From: Topomyia yanbarensis
Taxonomy: Eukaryota > Arthropoda > Insecta > Diptera > Culicidae
Assembly (NCBI RefSeq): GCF_030247195.1
Contig: NC_080670.1
Span: 30,924,497-30,988,496 of the forward strand
Direction: 5' to 3'
Length of the DNA: 64,000 nt
The translations under genes and the position numbers were made by a program. This document shows positions 47,739-58,545 of this stretch, in pieces (position 1 is the stretch's first letter; the number at the start of each line of letters is the position of its first letter). The notes under the pieces were generated by a model, which was not told where the DNA came from, did no database searches, and saw only the letters and a program-made list of their open reading frames with translations.

Positions 47739-50203
47739 AAAATTTGAACCCTATTTTGCGTTATACATTTAATTGCATTGGATGACGGTTGAACACCGCT
47801 TTCCCGTGTGACTCTCTGTGGCGCCACCAATCTATTGGTGGTCACAAATAAACCGGTATAACATTATTTTTCATTGTCCGTATCTGGTTAATAATTCGAA
47901 TGCTATAGGCTCAACTTCTTGGTCTCACTAATACTAACTTATCAGCCGGTTAATTTTCCAACTGTCGAATGGCTAAAATTCAGATCTAACCTGAAATATT
48001 TAGAAGTCAATTAGTCGGATGATTCCGAATGAAACAGAGCAAAATTCCGGTTGAACAATAGCCATTTTCTATATCGTTTAGGACTAAGGGCACCTTTGAA
48101 TAGACCTTTCTCGTCCGACCTAACCCCCTTTTTTTCTTATTTTTATTCAAAAGACTACACATTTTTAAGAATATTTCCGCTGAAATGAGACTTTTTAGAG
48201 CTGATTTTTTAATGATTTTTTTAAATTTGAAAAATGTAAAAATGTTGAGTATTTTCTTCACCTTTGCAAGAATGGTGGGACTCAAAATACGTGTTTGGGC
48301 AGCACTGTTTTGTATATTTTTGGTTGGCTTCCTGGCAACGCGGCAAATGAAGTGGTGAGTCGTGGTACAAAGTTCATTGGTTATGTAAACAAACTAAAGT
48401 GAACCTCTCGGTGGAGAACGTTGCATGGTAATGTTTAACCTCACTATTTTTGTTGATTCGGTCATAGTATGAGAAACTTGGTTTGGTTCGCTGCCAAATG
48501 TTAACACTTTCCCAACAAGGTCGCTCAGCTGTATTTTTTAATTGATGTCGGCATCATACATTGTTCCGTTAAATTTAACCTTTTTACTTTTCTTGTACAT
48601 GATTCATTGAAGAAGCAAGGAATTTCTAGCCAAACATTTGAAAAAGGCCTACTGCCAAATGCAAACAAATCGAATTTTGATGTTCTCTATTAAAATTCTG
48701 GGACAGAACCTGTGGATAGATGTTTTCTTTTTCTTTTTTCTGTTCATTTTATCTCTTGTCTTGCATAGCCACTCTTTCTTCCTCACATATTTTAAATGGA
48801 CTGGCTAAATTCGACAGTCCCCCCTGACTGCATTTGACGGTTCCCTTTGGCTGCATTTGACAGCTCTCCCTGGCTACAATTGACATTAGGTTTTTTCGTA
48901 TCCACACGTTCCGTCCCAGTTAAAAACTATCTATCTGGCCATGTACATAAACATAACGCAACATTGGATTATGACGAATTTTGATAATGATTTTATAACA
49001 AATTATAAAAGAGCCCGGCTGATATAAAAGTCCTAAATAGCAATACACTTATTATAAAATGATTGTAAAGGATTATTGTAAATGATTCCAAAAGGATTAT
49101 AAAGGCAGTGAAATACGTACTCAATGAATTAAGGGGTGTGTCTGATGTAAACAATATGCGCAATCAAACTAAATAAAACAGTATTCAATTTTTAAATAGA
49201 ATTATAATGAATTCGACCAAAACTTCTTTTGCCTTTTTCTCATTTTCAAATGTTTGGGTAGAATTTAGATTATTTTATCGTTGTTGCGATCAATTTCGTT
49301 TGGTTTGTTTTGTTCACAATGTTAGTCGCAGAGCATTTTGGTGATCTATGGCAACTGATGACCTTTACACCCCATACTAGGTCCGCTCCTGTTGCAGCTG
49401 TTTCGCCCTGTCCGGCACCGAGTCAACCGATGGTCCAACGTGCGCCGCACTCGTCTGTCGCTATGTCAATGGCAGGGACTTGGATTAAAGGCTAAAATTT
49501 CAGCTACGGTTGGTGGTGTTGCTGCAATCGGTTTGCCTTCGGCTACGTTGGACATTCGGCTAACGGGAATATTCAGCGATTCCGATTCGAAGGAAGCAGC
49601 GCCAGTACCAGACTGCTTCGGTTCAGCAATACGCTCCGGTATCGGACGAAGCTAACACTCCGACAGGACGAAGTTTTCAACGAGGAGCTCAGGCATAAGT
49701 AGCAGAGTCCTTGCACTTCCTGCTTATCGAGTGAACAATTCCGACGAAACCACTGCCGCTCTCGCCAAGTTTGATCACCGTAATAAGTGCGACGTCAGCG
49801 GTATAGTGCCAGGATTAGTCGAGAACAGTGCCAGGACTGACTTGCCAAGAGCTACAAGATTAAATAGTAGGGCGTTTTCTAAGTGACCATAGTATAACGT
49901 AGAGGCTTTAGCCAGATGATTTATTCAGCAGAATAAGATAGCAAAATTACCCAAAACATAAGACCTGGCTGCCGAGGTGAATCCACCCACATCATCACCT
50001 ACAGAGGCAAGCAATATTGAAACGCAGCGAAATTCCTCACAATGAATTGATCTCGTCAGATGAAATTCCAGAAAATACAATTTTCATAGCATAATTTATC
50101 CGACCGAAATTGTAGTCCTCAATTGAGAGACTGATAGAGTAGCAGCAGCTAGGAATTTTCTTTCGAATGCTAGCAGCGGTTTCGCGTATCCTGCACTAAG
50201 TAG
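47739..50203. other. No gene recognised
   Basis: AT-rich to 49.2 kb, with a 23-bp minisatellite at 48,803-48,884. 49.3-49.9 kb is GC-richer with short frames that look like a decayed coding or retroelement segment, but no motif could be named. Confidence 0.4.
48803..48884 (+). repeat. 23-bp minisatellite, about 3.5 units
   Basis: Units start GGCTAAATTCGACAGTCC, GACTGCATTTGACGGTTCC, GGCTGCATTTGACAGCTC and GGCTACAATTGAC, each 23 bp apart. Confidence 0.85.
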
Positions 50204-50257
50204 AGAGCGTTAAGACAGATCTCCGAAACATGTCAAGTGCTATCAGATGAGAAAAAA
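50204..50257 (+). pseudogene. J-domain fragment, upstream half (DnaJB6/mrj-like)
   Basis: Eighteen codons read RALRQISETCQVLSDEKK, matching helix III and the start of helix IV of a J domain (consensus-like F..ISEAY.VLSD..KR). A stop codon lies immediately upstream (50,201-50,203) and the helix II/HPD part is not found. The frame is cut after the second lysine codon by the repeat cluster and continues at 53,413. J-domain proteins stimulate Hsp70. This copy looks dead. An AG at 50,217-50,218 could be a splice acceptor, so a broken exon is an alternative to a retrocopy. Confidence 0.6.
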
Positions 50258-53200
50258 CCTGTTTTAATCCACCTAGCGGTGCAATTGTGCCTTTCTCAAT
50301 CATGAACACGTGAATGTTTGCGTTGTTTATATTCATTCAAAGCTTTCAAATGAATATATTACATTTTATTATTATACATGACATGACAAATATACAAGAA
50401 AAAAATCACTATTCGAGTTCTAAAATTTTGTAAAAGAAAAAACAGCTACATTAATATTAAATTGAAAAAAAAGGTGCGAAATCGGCAGTCCCAAAAAGTC
50501 GATTTTCATAAAAAAAAAATTTTCGAGATAACATAAAATCTCGACGTTTCATGCATTTTAAAAATGTTTGGCATCAAAAACACGAATTTGATTTCTGAAA
50601 TTTCATGGGGTTCCCCCTTTGAAAAAAAATTGAGTTCCGGCTTTTATGGGAATTTCATATGTGACCGGATGGATTAGTCTATATTTTCGGACGCATCTAA
50701 GCGATCCGTACGAAATTTTATAGACATCTGTGGGGATACTATAGCTATCATTTGGGACTAAGTTTGTGAAAATCGGCCCAACCATTTCCGGGAAACTGAT
50801 GTGAGTACGTCAATTTTGAACCGCTTTTCCCGGGCACTTCCGGAACCGTCTATGGTGGTCAAAGTAGTCAACGAAAGTTTGGTTGGCCGTCGGTGACCTA
50901 GAACAGCAAATTTAAGTTGTTTGAGAGACATTTTAGCGAAATTTTTATCTTTTTTGCTTTCATCGGAGTATCGGTTTGAATCGCAATTTGCTATGTGATC
51001 GCACGCCACAACCTGTAACTCCGGAACCGGAAGTCAGATCGGGATGAAATTAAATAACCATTTACGAAGGCGCAACACCTTTCATTTGAGACTATGTTTG
51101 GTTGAATCGGTCTAGCCATCACCGAGAAACCGATGTGACTGTTATTCTGAATTTGGATACTTCCGCCGGGGCTTCCAGAACCGATGATGGTGGCCAATGT
51201 GGCCAAAAAGACTTTGAATGGATGTTAGTGACCTAATACTACAAATCGAAGCAGTTGTGGTCATATTTTGAAAAAATTTTCACCTTTATACATTCATTGC
51301 AGAATTTATTAAAATCGACATTTTCTGCGTGATCGTGCTCACCACCCTGTAATTCCGGAACCGGAAGTCGGATCCATCAGAAATTCAATAGCAGCCTATG
51401 GGAACGTTGTATCTTTCATTTGAGACTAAGTTTGTCAAAATCGGTTCAGCCAGCTCTGAGAAAAATGAGTGACATTTTTGGTCACATGCACACACACAGA
51501 CGCACATACACACATACATACATACACACATACATACACACGCTCAGACATTTGCCGAACTCGACGAACTGAATCGAATGGTATATACCACTCGGCCCTC
51601 CGGGCCTCCGTTAAAAAGTCGGTTTTCAGAGCAATTGCAATACCTTTCTATTGAGAAAGGCAAACATTTTACCTTTTTACATTCATCGCAGAATTCGTTA
51701 GAATCGAGATTTGCTGCGTGATCGTACGTATCACCCTGTAATTCAGAAACCAGAACTCGGATCCACACAAAATTCAACAGCAGCTGATGGACCTTCCATT
51801 TAAAATCAAGCTTGTCAAAATCGGTTCAGAAAATTCCGAGAAACCGATGTGGACAAATCAACAAATTTTGTTTTGTAACCATACTCTTCAACTCGTAATC
51901 CGGAACAAGATGTCAGTTGAAAATGAAATTCAATAGCAACCTATGGGAATATTATACCTTTCATTTGAATCTTAGTTTGTAAAAATCGGTTCAGCCATCT
52001 CCGAGAAACCAATGTGGACATTTTGTTAACAAATCCGCACATACATACACATACATACATACATACATACATACATACATACATACACGCATACATACAC
52101 ACATACATACACACATATATTTTGCAATCTCGGCGAACTGAGTCGAATGTTATATGAGACTCGGCCCTCCGGTCCTCGGTTAGAAAGTCGGTTTTTGGAG
52201 CAATTGCATAACCTTTCTATATGAGAAAGGCAAAAGAATAATATTTAATTAGCTTAATCAGCATGAGTTCAATGTTATCTTCATGTGATTATAATTTGAA
52301 ATGTTGGTGGAATGGGTTTAAAAGTGGAGGGAATGGGGGGTTAGTAGAGTGGGAGTGGAGGATGCGTCAGAAATCCTTCATCTTATTTTGGTATACGGGG
52401 TGGATGAAGGAAATGCGGGCGTGAGGGTGGTCCAAGGGGAGGGGAGTGATGAAGGATGGAGGTGTAAGGGCAAGGTGAGGGGGGGAGAGGCAGTGACGCA
52501 ATACTCAAATGCATATTTTGCCTTTCATTTGAGACTTGACTTTGAGAAAATCGGTTCAGTCATCACCGAAGAACCGATTTGACTTTAATTGTGGAATATG
52601 CCCGGAATTCCGGACTTCCGGAATCGTCGATAGTGGACAATATATTCAAAGAATGTTTGATTGGCAATCAGTGATCTAGATCTGCGATTAGAAGTTGTTT
52701 GGTGACAATTTCAATAGTTTTTAGCCTCTGAGGTATTACGATTGTACCGATTTATATGGGAAATTCCAGTGTATCCTTACTAACACCCCTGTAACTCCGG
52801 AAGCAAGAGTCAGAACCGAATGAAATTCAGCAGCAGTCAATGGCATTACTGTATCTTTCATTTGAAATCAAGTTTGTAAAAATCGGTAGAGAATTCGTTG
52901 GGGAATGGGTGTGATATTAGCTTAGGAACTTGGCGGGTTCCCCGGGGGCGTCATAAACCGTCATAGGTGGCCAATGTGGTCAAAGCTACTTTGATTGATC
53001 ATTAGTGATCCAGACCCGCAAACTAGAGTAATGTTACATCAATTTTAATATGTTTTACATCATTTGAACATCATGGTGGTACCAGTTTATATGGGAATTT
53101 GCTGTGTGACCGCACTCTTCAACCCGTAACTCCGGAACCGGAAGTCGGATCAACTAAAAATTCAATAGCAGCTTATGGGAGCGTTATACCTTTTAGATGA

Positions 53201-53408
53201 AACTAAGTTTGCGAAAATCGGTTCAGCCATCTCTGAGAAAATTGTGTGAGTTTAAATGACACACACATACACACACATACATACACACACAGAGACATTT
53301 GCCGATCTCGACGAACTGAATCGAATGGTATATGTCACTCGGCCCTCCGGGCCTCCGTTAAAAAGTCGGTTTTCAGAGCAATTGCAATACCTTTCTATTG
53401 AGAAAGGC
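50258..53408 (+). mobile_element. Composite HINE/DINE-like repeat cluster, inserted in the J-domain fragment
   Basis: Starts CCTGTTTTAATCCACCTAGC. A 5' subterminal word TGCCTTTCTCAAT (about 50,288-50,301) is the exact reverse complement of the 3' terminal ATTGAGAAAGGCA. Three 3' ends are present, each with ACTCGGCCCTCCGG and the hairpin CCTTTCTATTGAGAAAGG or CCTTTCTATATGAGAAAGG (51,643-51,660; 52,212-52,230; 53,390-53,407). Internal modules of about 334 bp repeat, each with CCGGAACCGGAAGTC-like and AATCGGTTCAGCCATC-like blocks. CA/CATA microsatellites sit before each 3' end (51,481-51,545; 52,030-52,115; 53,258-53,292). No protein is encoded. Hairpin end, subterminal inverted repeat and central microsatellite resemble non-autonomous Helentron-type elements; this class assignment is inference. 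Confidence 0.7.
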
Positions 53409-53412
53409 AAAA

Positions 53413-53499
53413 CGTCGCATCTATGACCAGTACGACAAGGACGGTCTGCTGACCAACGGTTCCGTCCGGTACCACCATAACACACGGCACCGGCGACAC
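53413..53499 (+). pseudogene. J-domain fragment, downstream half
   Basis: Continues exactly in frame from 50,257: RRIYDQYDKDGLLTNG followed by SVRYHHNTRHRRH, the end of J-domain helix IV and the start of the linker of a DnaJB6/mrj-type protein. The usual glycine after QY is aspartate here. After 53,499 the match ends and a stop follows at 53,548. With the insertion and one AAAA duplicate removed, the reading frame is restored across the junction. Confidence 0.6.
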
Positions 53500-53550
53500 A
53501 TATATATTCACAACATACTAATTACTTATCCTCCCGAAAAAATTGATTAA

Positions 53551-54429
53551 ATAAATTGACGATGCAATTTATCATTCGCTGCCTAGTTATTTCCTGCCAA
53601 TTTGAACACGACAGCAGTTGCAGAAAGCTTTATTGCGGTGCAAAAATGATGGCAACTCGGGATATAATATAAATTTACATATAATTTCTCCTCCCTGCTC
53701 TGCATTCTTATCACTCCTATCAAATCCTTCTTACTCCTTATCGTCAGTGCCGAGTGCTGTTTTGCATTTGCCGGCTAAATCAACGACAATGCGATAATCG
53801 TCAATCGACGAAACTTTTGCTGAAATGGAACTTGAACACGAATAATAAATAATTGTTCCATTCGAAAGCGATAACCTTGTTGTCCTCATGTTTGCAGCTA
53901 TCATACGCTGGTAGGCATTCTGACCAATGGAAACGCTCTTCGATATGGGCATTGAACGATCAAAATCATTTCAACAACTTATCATCGACCGAATTCGTTA
54001 CCTATAAAGTTCAGGTAAACTTCACCACCTAAAAATGAATAATCAATCGGATCATCTTGTTAGGAATTAACCCACGAGCAAACAAACAAATGTGTACAAA
54101 TCCTTATCCATCATCCAGAAAGCAATCGTTTTATAGCCCAATGCTTGATCTTACGATTCAGCATATGCCACCGGGTTTTGCATCCAGCGCCGATTGGTCA
54201 ATGTATGAACCAGGTTACCATTTTTCCAATCCTCATCCCTCTTGAGTTGATATTCTTTCAAAGAGCATCGAAAGTATTCAAGTAATGTAAATTTTAAAAG
54301 TCCATGTAAACAAGTTTTAGGTAAACAAGCACACTGAACTGTCAGAAAAGTGAGGTTATACATTGTCATGCAATGCTCTATGTTTTTGACAGGTATGTGA
54401 ATGAATCATTTCAGCATCAGTGATGCCAG
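53551..54429. other. No gene supported
   Basis: A 73-codon minus-strand frame (53,731-53,952) and a 62-codon plus frame (54,057-54,245) are open but unrecognised. Confidence 0.4.
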
Positions 54430-54900
54430 GTCTATTCAAACAATAGCCTGCAGTGAAAATATAAAAGTCTGCAGATTGCTACAAAAATCTTCAATAAATT
54501 TGACATAGAAATGTAGTATGTATATATTTTAAATGATCAAAAATGTTGAAGGCTTGTGTATAAATTGGCTGGCATAGGCTTTGTTCTGCTAAATATTTGT
54601 AAACTGCAAAACATCTGCAGTGAAAATGCAAAATCTGCAGATTTGCTAATATATATGCAGATCTGGCATCCTTTTAGTATTCCCCACAGGAAATTCATCC
54701 AAATGGTGTAAAAATTCGGGGAAACAAGGCAAGATAGGTATTCAGAATATGGGGTTAAATGAGCAGTTTGCACTATTTTTGATTTTTTTCAATAGTTAGA
54801 GGTACCAAATCATCGCGGCAATCGGCAGTAACGAATTGGGGATAAAAAAGGAAGCATCCTATCATATAAAATTTTTTGACTAGAAAGGTCTATTAGGGAG
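54430..54900 (-). repeat. Dispersed repeat, inverted copy of 63,571-64,000
   Basis: Shares long blocks with the reverse complement of the window end, such as TGCAGATCTGGCAT, TCCCCACAGGAAATTCATCC, GGTATTCAGAATATGGGGTT and GAAAGGTCTATTA. Several TCTGCAGATTT words recur. No coding function; the short conserved frame across it is incidental. Confidence 0.8.
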
Positions 54901-55146
54901 CCCCTGCAATCGATAAAATATATTATGACTGAGGAGTTATTCGTTTCAAAGTTATGCAAATAATATAGTATTGCGAGGATTATTGTTTTCAGTGTGGTGG
55001 CGTGGTGCCAGTAATCCTGTTTGCTGTGGCGAATGCTCGCACCTAATTAATGGAGCGACAAAGAAAATATCGAGTCGCAGTAAAATAACAAACATCTAAA
55101 CGTATAGAAAGGTTATGCAATTGCTATAAAAAACAACGGAGTCTTA

Positions 55147-56386
55147 AAGGGCGAACACGAAATTATTGCGACACCGAAAATGTCATGCCAATTTTCTTAT
55201 AATGTTTAAAATCAAACCAAAATTTTAGGGTAGTTTTATACATATATTTACTTCAAAAATTGATGCCCTCCATCAAAGTCTTTACAGTGTCATCCGGTAT
55301 CAGTTTCTCAGTTTTTTCCATTTTCTTAACATGTCCTTCTCGTCTTTGACTGTCTTCTTGCTCTTCCGAAGTTCCCGCTTCATCATTGCCCAGTACTGCT
55401 CCACCGGGTGCAACTCCGGACAGTTTGGCGGATTCATGTCCTTTGGAACAAAATGGACAGAATTGGCCTCATACCACTCCAGGACACTTTTAGAATAGTG
55501 GCATGATGCCAAATCTGGCCAAAATAGCAGAGCTTCGTCGTGCTGCTGCAAGAACGGCAAAAGGCGCTTCTCGAGGCACTCAGATTTGTAGATCTCGCCA
55601 TTTACTGTCCCCTTTGTCACGAAAGGCTCACTCCTCAGTCCGCAAGAGCAGATGGCCGGCCAAATGAGATATTTGGAGGCGAACTTCGACATTTTCTTCT
55701 TCTTAAATTTGTCGTCCACATAGAACATGCTCTTGCCGGTGAAAAACTCCAACGCCGGAATTTGCTTGAAATCGGCTTTTATATACGTTTCGTCGTCCAT
55801 CACACAGCAGCCATATTTTGTCAGCATCTTCTCGTAGAGCTTCCATGCCCGAGTTTTAGCCGTCGATTGTTGCCGCTCATCGCGGTTTGGGAAGTTCTGT
55901 ACCTTGTATGTATGTAGTCCAGCTCTCTTCTTTGCATTCTGGACGTAGCTCTGCGACATGCCGATCTTTTTAGTCAAATCACGGCTTGAGACGTTGGGAT
56001 TTGCTTTAATTATCCGCTTCACCTTTCCCTCCGTCTTTTTGTTCTCCGGTTTCGGTTTTCTTCCAGCTCCTTTGCCGTGGTCCAAAGTCAACCGCTTCTG
56101 GAACCGCTTCAACACTCTGGAGACGGTTGAATGGTGAATATTCAACATTTTTCCCAACTGCCGGTGCGACAGGTCAGGAAATTCCAGGTGTGTGGAAAGA
56201 ATTTGTTCTCTCGACTCGCGTTGGTTCACCTCCATTTTCGTTGAATCGAAAAACACGACTTCGAGTTTGACAGCATGTAAACAATACACATCAATGAGAA
56301 AGTGTGCAAAATTTGGTTGATTTTTACCCAATGGTAAAAAAGTTATGCCCTGTTGAATGTGTCGCAATAATTTCGTGTTCGCCCTT
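55147..56386 (-). mobile_element. Mariner-like element (DD37E), complete ends
   Basis: 28-bp perfect terminal inverted repeats, starting AAGGGCGAACACGAAATTAT, lie at 55,147-55,174 and 56,359-56,386. TA dinucleotides flank both sides, the expected target of the Tc1/mariner superfamily. Total length is 1,240 bp with a single transposase gene on the minus strand. Identical ends suggest fairly recent insertion. It lies next to the fold-back element that starts near 56,399. Confidence 0.92.
55300..56235 (-). CDS. DD37E mariner-like transposase, C-terminus frameshifted
   Basis: 311 codons from the ATG at 56,235. An upstream extension to 56,367 would overlap the terminal repeat and lacks an ATG, so it was not used. 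Residues about 6-60 (SREQILST to LKRF) and about 75-130 form two helix-turn-helix regions for binding the terminal repeats, separated by a GRKPKP motif. The catalytic triad is visible: D in VMDDETY, D in LFWPDLASCHYS, and E in ELHPVEQYW with 37 residues between the last two. DD37E is a mosquito-known branch of the Tc1/mariner superfamily. After MLRKWKK the frame ends early: one base seems missing in a run of A near 55,312. The shifted frame continues for about 18 residues (PDDTVKTLMEG) to a stop at 55,253, resembling the usual C-terminus. The enzyme would cut and paste the element. Confidence 0.85.
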   Translation of the reverse strand: MEVNQRESREQILSTHLEFPDLSHRQLGKMLNIHHSTVSRVLKRFQKRLTLDHGKGAGRKPKPENKKTEGKVKRIIKANPNVSSRDLTKKIGMSQSYVQNAKKRAGLHTYKVQNFPNRDERQQSTAKTRAWKLYEKMLTKYGCCVMDDETYIKADFKQIPALEFFTGKSMFYVDDKFKKKKMSKFASKYLIWPAICSCGLRSEPFVTKGTVNGEIYKSECLEKRLLPFLQQHDEALLFWPDLASCHYSKSVLEWYEANSVHFVPKDMNPPNCPELHPVEQYWAMMKRELRKSKKTVKDEKDMLRKWKKLRN

Positions 56387-56791
56387 TATATACCAGTGGA
56401 CGTATGTACGTTAGAGTGGCTCGCGGTTGTATGGAAAAACGTCAAAATGATTTAAACCAGCGGGCACAGCACTTTTTGAGTTCCTTTTGTGGTACCAAAT
56501 GCATGTGCAAAATTTGGGAGCGATCGGTTGGTTCTCGGATTTGCGCATTGCGTTCAAAGTTTGTATGGGATTTTATGTGGGGAAATCAATAATTTTGCAT
56601 TTACGTTAATAAAGATCGCTATTTCACTCAATATGAAAAACCAGCTTTATAAAACTATAGCTCAAACCTTGGTTAACAACTTTGTCGAAGGCGGTAACTA
56701 GCTACGAGTTTTCAAAAAATATTTATAACGATTTTAAAACTTATGGTTCAATCCAAATGCAGAAATTTATTATTTTTTCCAACACTGCCAG

Positions 56792-57091
56792 CAGGGGCGG
56801 CGAAACACTTTACGCCCGAGTGGGTAGAAAGCATAGGGTGAGGGGTCCATTAGTAAGGATTTTTTTCCTTTTTCGCAATGCACACGCTTACATTACTTTC
56901 ACATTAAATCACGTTCGTTTATGCAAATGGTATTGTGGTACATCGATGTTTTCAAATATGTGTAGTGCGAGATACATGCGTTGTAATCTTAATTATTTGA
57001 AATGGTTCAAAATTTCGAGTGGGTAATTACCCACTCGGTTATTCTCGAGTGGTAGTACTACCCATACTACCCACGCTTTCCGCCGGCCCTG
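56792..57091. mobile_element. hAT-type MITE, 300 bp
   Basis: Ends CAGGGGCGGCG and CAGGGCCGGCG (10 of 11 identical, inverted), flanked by the 8-bp duplication ACTGCCAG at 56,784-56,791 and 57,092-57,099. The partner arm of the fold-back at about 58,190 has the uninterrupted site with one ACTGCCAG, which proves the insertion boundaries. No gene. Confidence 0.92.
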
Positions 57092-57808
57092 ACTGCCAGT
57101 GCCATTTAAAACCTAAATAAATGAGAATATATTTATCGCAGAGACTTGGTACGTTTGAATGAAATGTTCAGAATGAATTGCTGAATAACATAGACGTAGT
57201 CAGAAAATGACAAGAAAAGGGGGGCCTTTTGTAGTCCCAAGTACCTTTTTTTAGATAGTTTTGTATAAGACAAAGAATCATTACGTCCTTGTAAAGGTGA
57301 ACGACTGAACTTTCTTAATATTTTGATGGACTCAAACATGAATCATACTACAATCGTTGTTCAAGTAACATTTACAACATTTAGGATTTACACCTATAAA
57401 CTTATGTATTGCTTTTGCTTGAGGCTAAAACTAACTCAGTTCTGGAAAGCGTCTTGAGTCCTGAAGTATATTTCAGTTTTTCTAACATCACCACTGTTTT
57501 GTATGAAACTAACTCAATTCCATAAAAAACGTCTGTTTGAAATAACTATACTGGTTTCGTTCCTAGATTCTCAAACAAAAAAGGAAATAGAAACAATTCC
57601 GAGACTTCAAGGAATCTATCGATATGCAGTTTTTTTTAAATTCTGACTCTGAACGGCTAAGAAATAGGGGTATAAAATATTCAAAACTTATAAACCGTTG
57701 TACCATTTTAAATGAGATAACAGCAGAGCCCTTAAAGAGTAGCACTCAAACACATAAGATTAATTTTTAATTCGGCGGTATAAACCTGCGTTGAAGATGT
57801 ACTTCTTA

Positions 57809-57977
57809 GGGGGTGGGCGTAGCGTAGTTGGTAAATCGATTGCCTTGTACGCAGCGCACCTGGGTTCGAGTCCCGACCCCGCACATAGGGTTAGAAATTT
57901 TTCATAAGAGATTTTTCTAACCCGAAGAGGCGAATGACCTTAAGGTTAAAACCTCTATAATCTAAAATTAAACAAAA
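57809..57977 (+). mobile_element. tRNA-derived SINE, copy C, with target duplication
   Basis: Head GGGCGTAGCGTAGTTGGTAA, B box GGGTTCGAGTCC, a GGGTTAGAAATTTTTCA/ATTTTTCTAACCC pair, GAGGCGAATGACCTTAAGG, CCTCTATAATC and an A-rich tail. A perfect 12-bp target duplication ATGTACTTCTTA lies at 57,797-57,808 and 57,978-57,989, as made by LINE-driven retrotransposition. Confidence 0.95.
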
Positions 57978-58545
57978 ATGTACTTCTTATGTTATACTAA
58001 ACTTTCTAAAAACGGGGCTGGGGACTACACAAGCCCCCCTTCCTCTTCTTGTCATTTTCCAATTTTTTTTTTACTTCTATGTTATTCAGTAATTCATTCT
58101 GAACATTTCATCCGAAGGTACCAAGTCTCTGCGATGACTATATTTTCATTTATTTAAGTTTTAAACGTTGATATCGGTGGTGCACTGGCAGTGTTGGAAA
58201 AAATATTAAATTTCTGCATTTGGATTAAACCATAAGTTTTAAAATCGTTATAATTATTTTTTGAAAAACCGTCTTCGACAAAGTTGTTAACCAAGGTTTG
58301 AGCTATAGTTTTATAAAGCTAGTTTTTCATATTGACTGAAATAGCGATCCTTATTAACGTAAATGCAAAATTATTGATTTCCTCATATAAAATCCCATAC
58401 AAACTTTGAATGCAATGCGCAAACCCGGGAAGCAAGCGATCACTCTCAAATTTTGCAAATGCATTTGGGACCACAAAAGGAACTCAAAAAGTGCTGTGCT
58501 GAAAAATGTCATTTGTCGAGCCAATTTAATGTACGTATGTGTGTG

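Larger units (their letters stand above)
56399..58545. mobile_element. Fold-back element with long inverted arms, about 2.1 kb
   Basis: The left arm (56,399-57,250, minus the nested MITE) and the right arm (58,005-58,545) are close inverted copies. Examples: CACAGCACTTTTTGAGTTCC, GTTTGTATGGGATTTTAT, CTCAAACCTTGGTTAACAAC and CAGAGACTTGGTACC/G. The spacer 57,251-58,004 contains SINE copy C. No coding sequence. The arms have a relative at 35.7-36.1 kb. Element class unknown. Confidence 0.8.

Noticed and set aside
53731..53952. 73-codon minus-strand frame as a small protein
   Set aside because: Looks protein-like in composition but has no recognised motif and no supporting signals; left unassigned.
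55540..55917. 125-codon plus-strand frame in the mariner element
   Set aside because: Antisense shadow of the transposase gene.
57809..57882. Genuine tRNA gene
   Set aside because: A and B boxes are present, but the same sequence with a body and tail occurs three times, once with target duplications; it is a SINE head.
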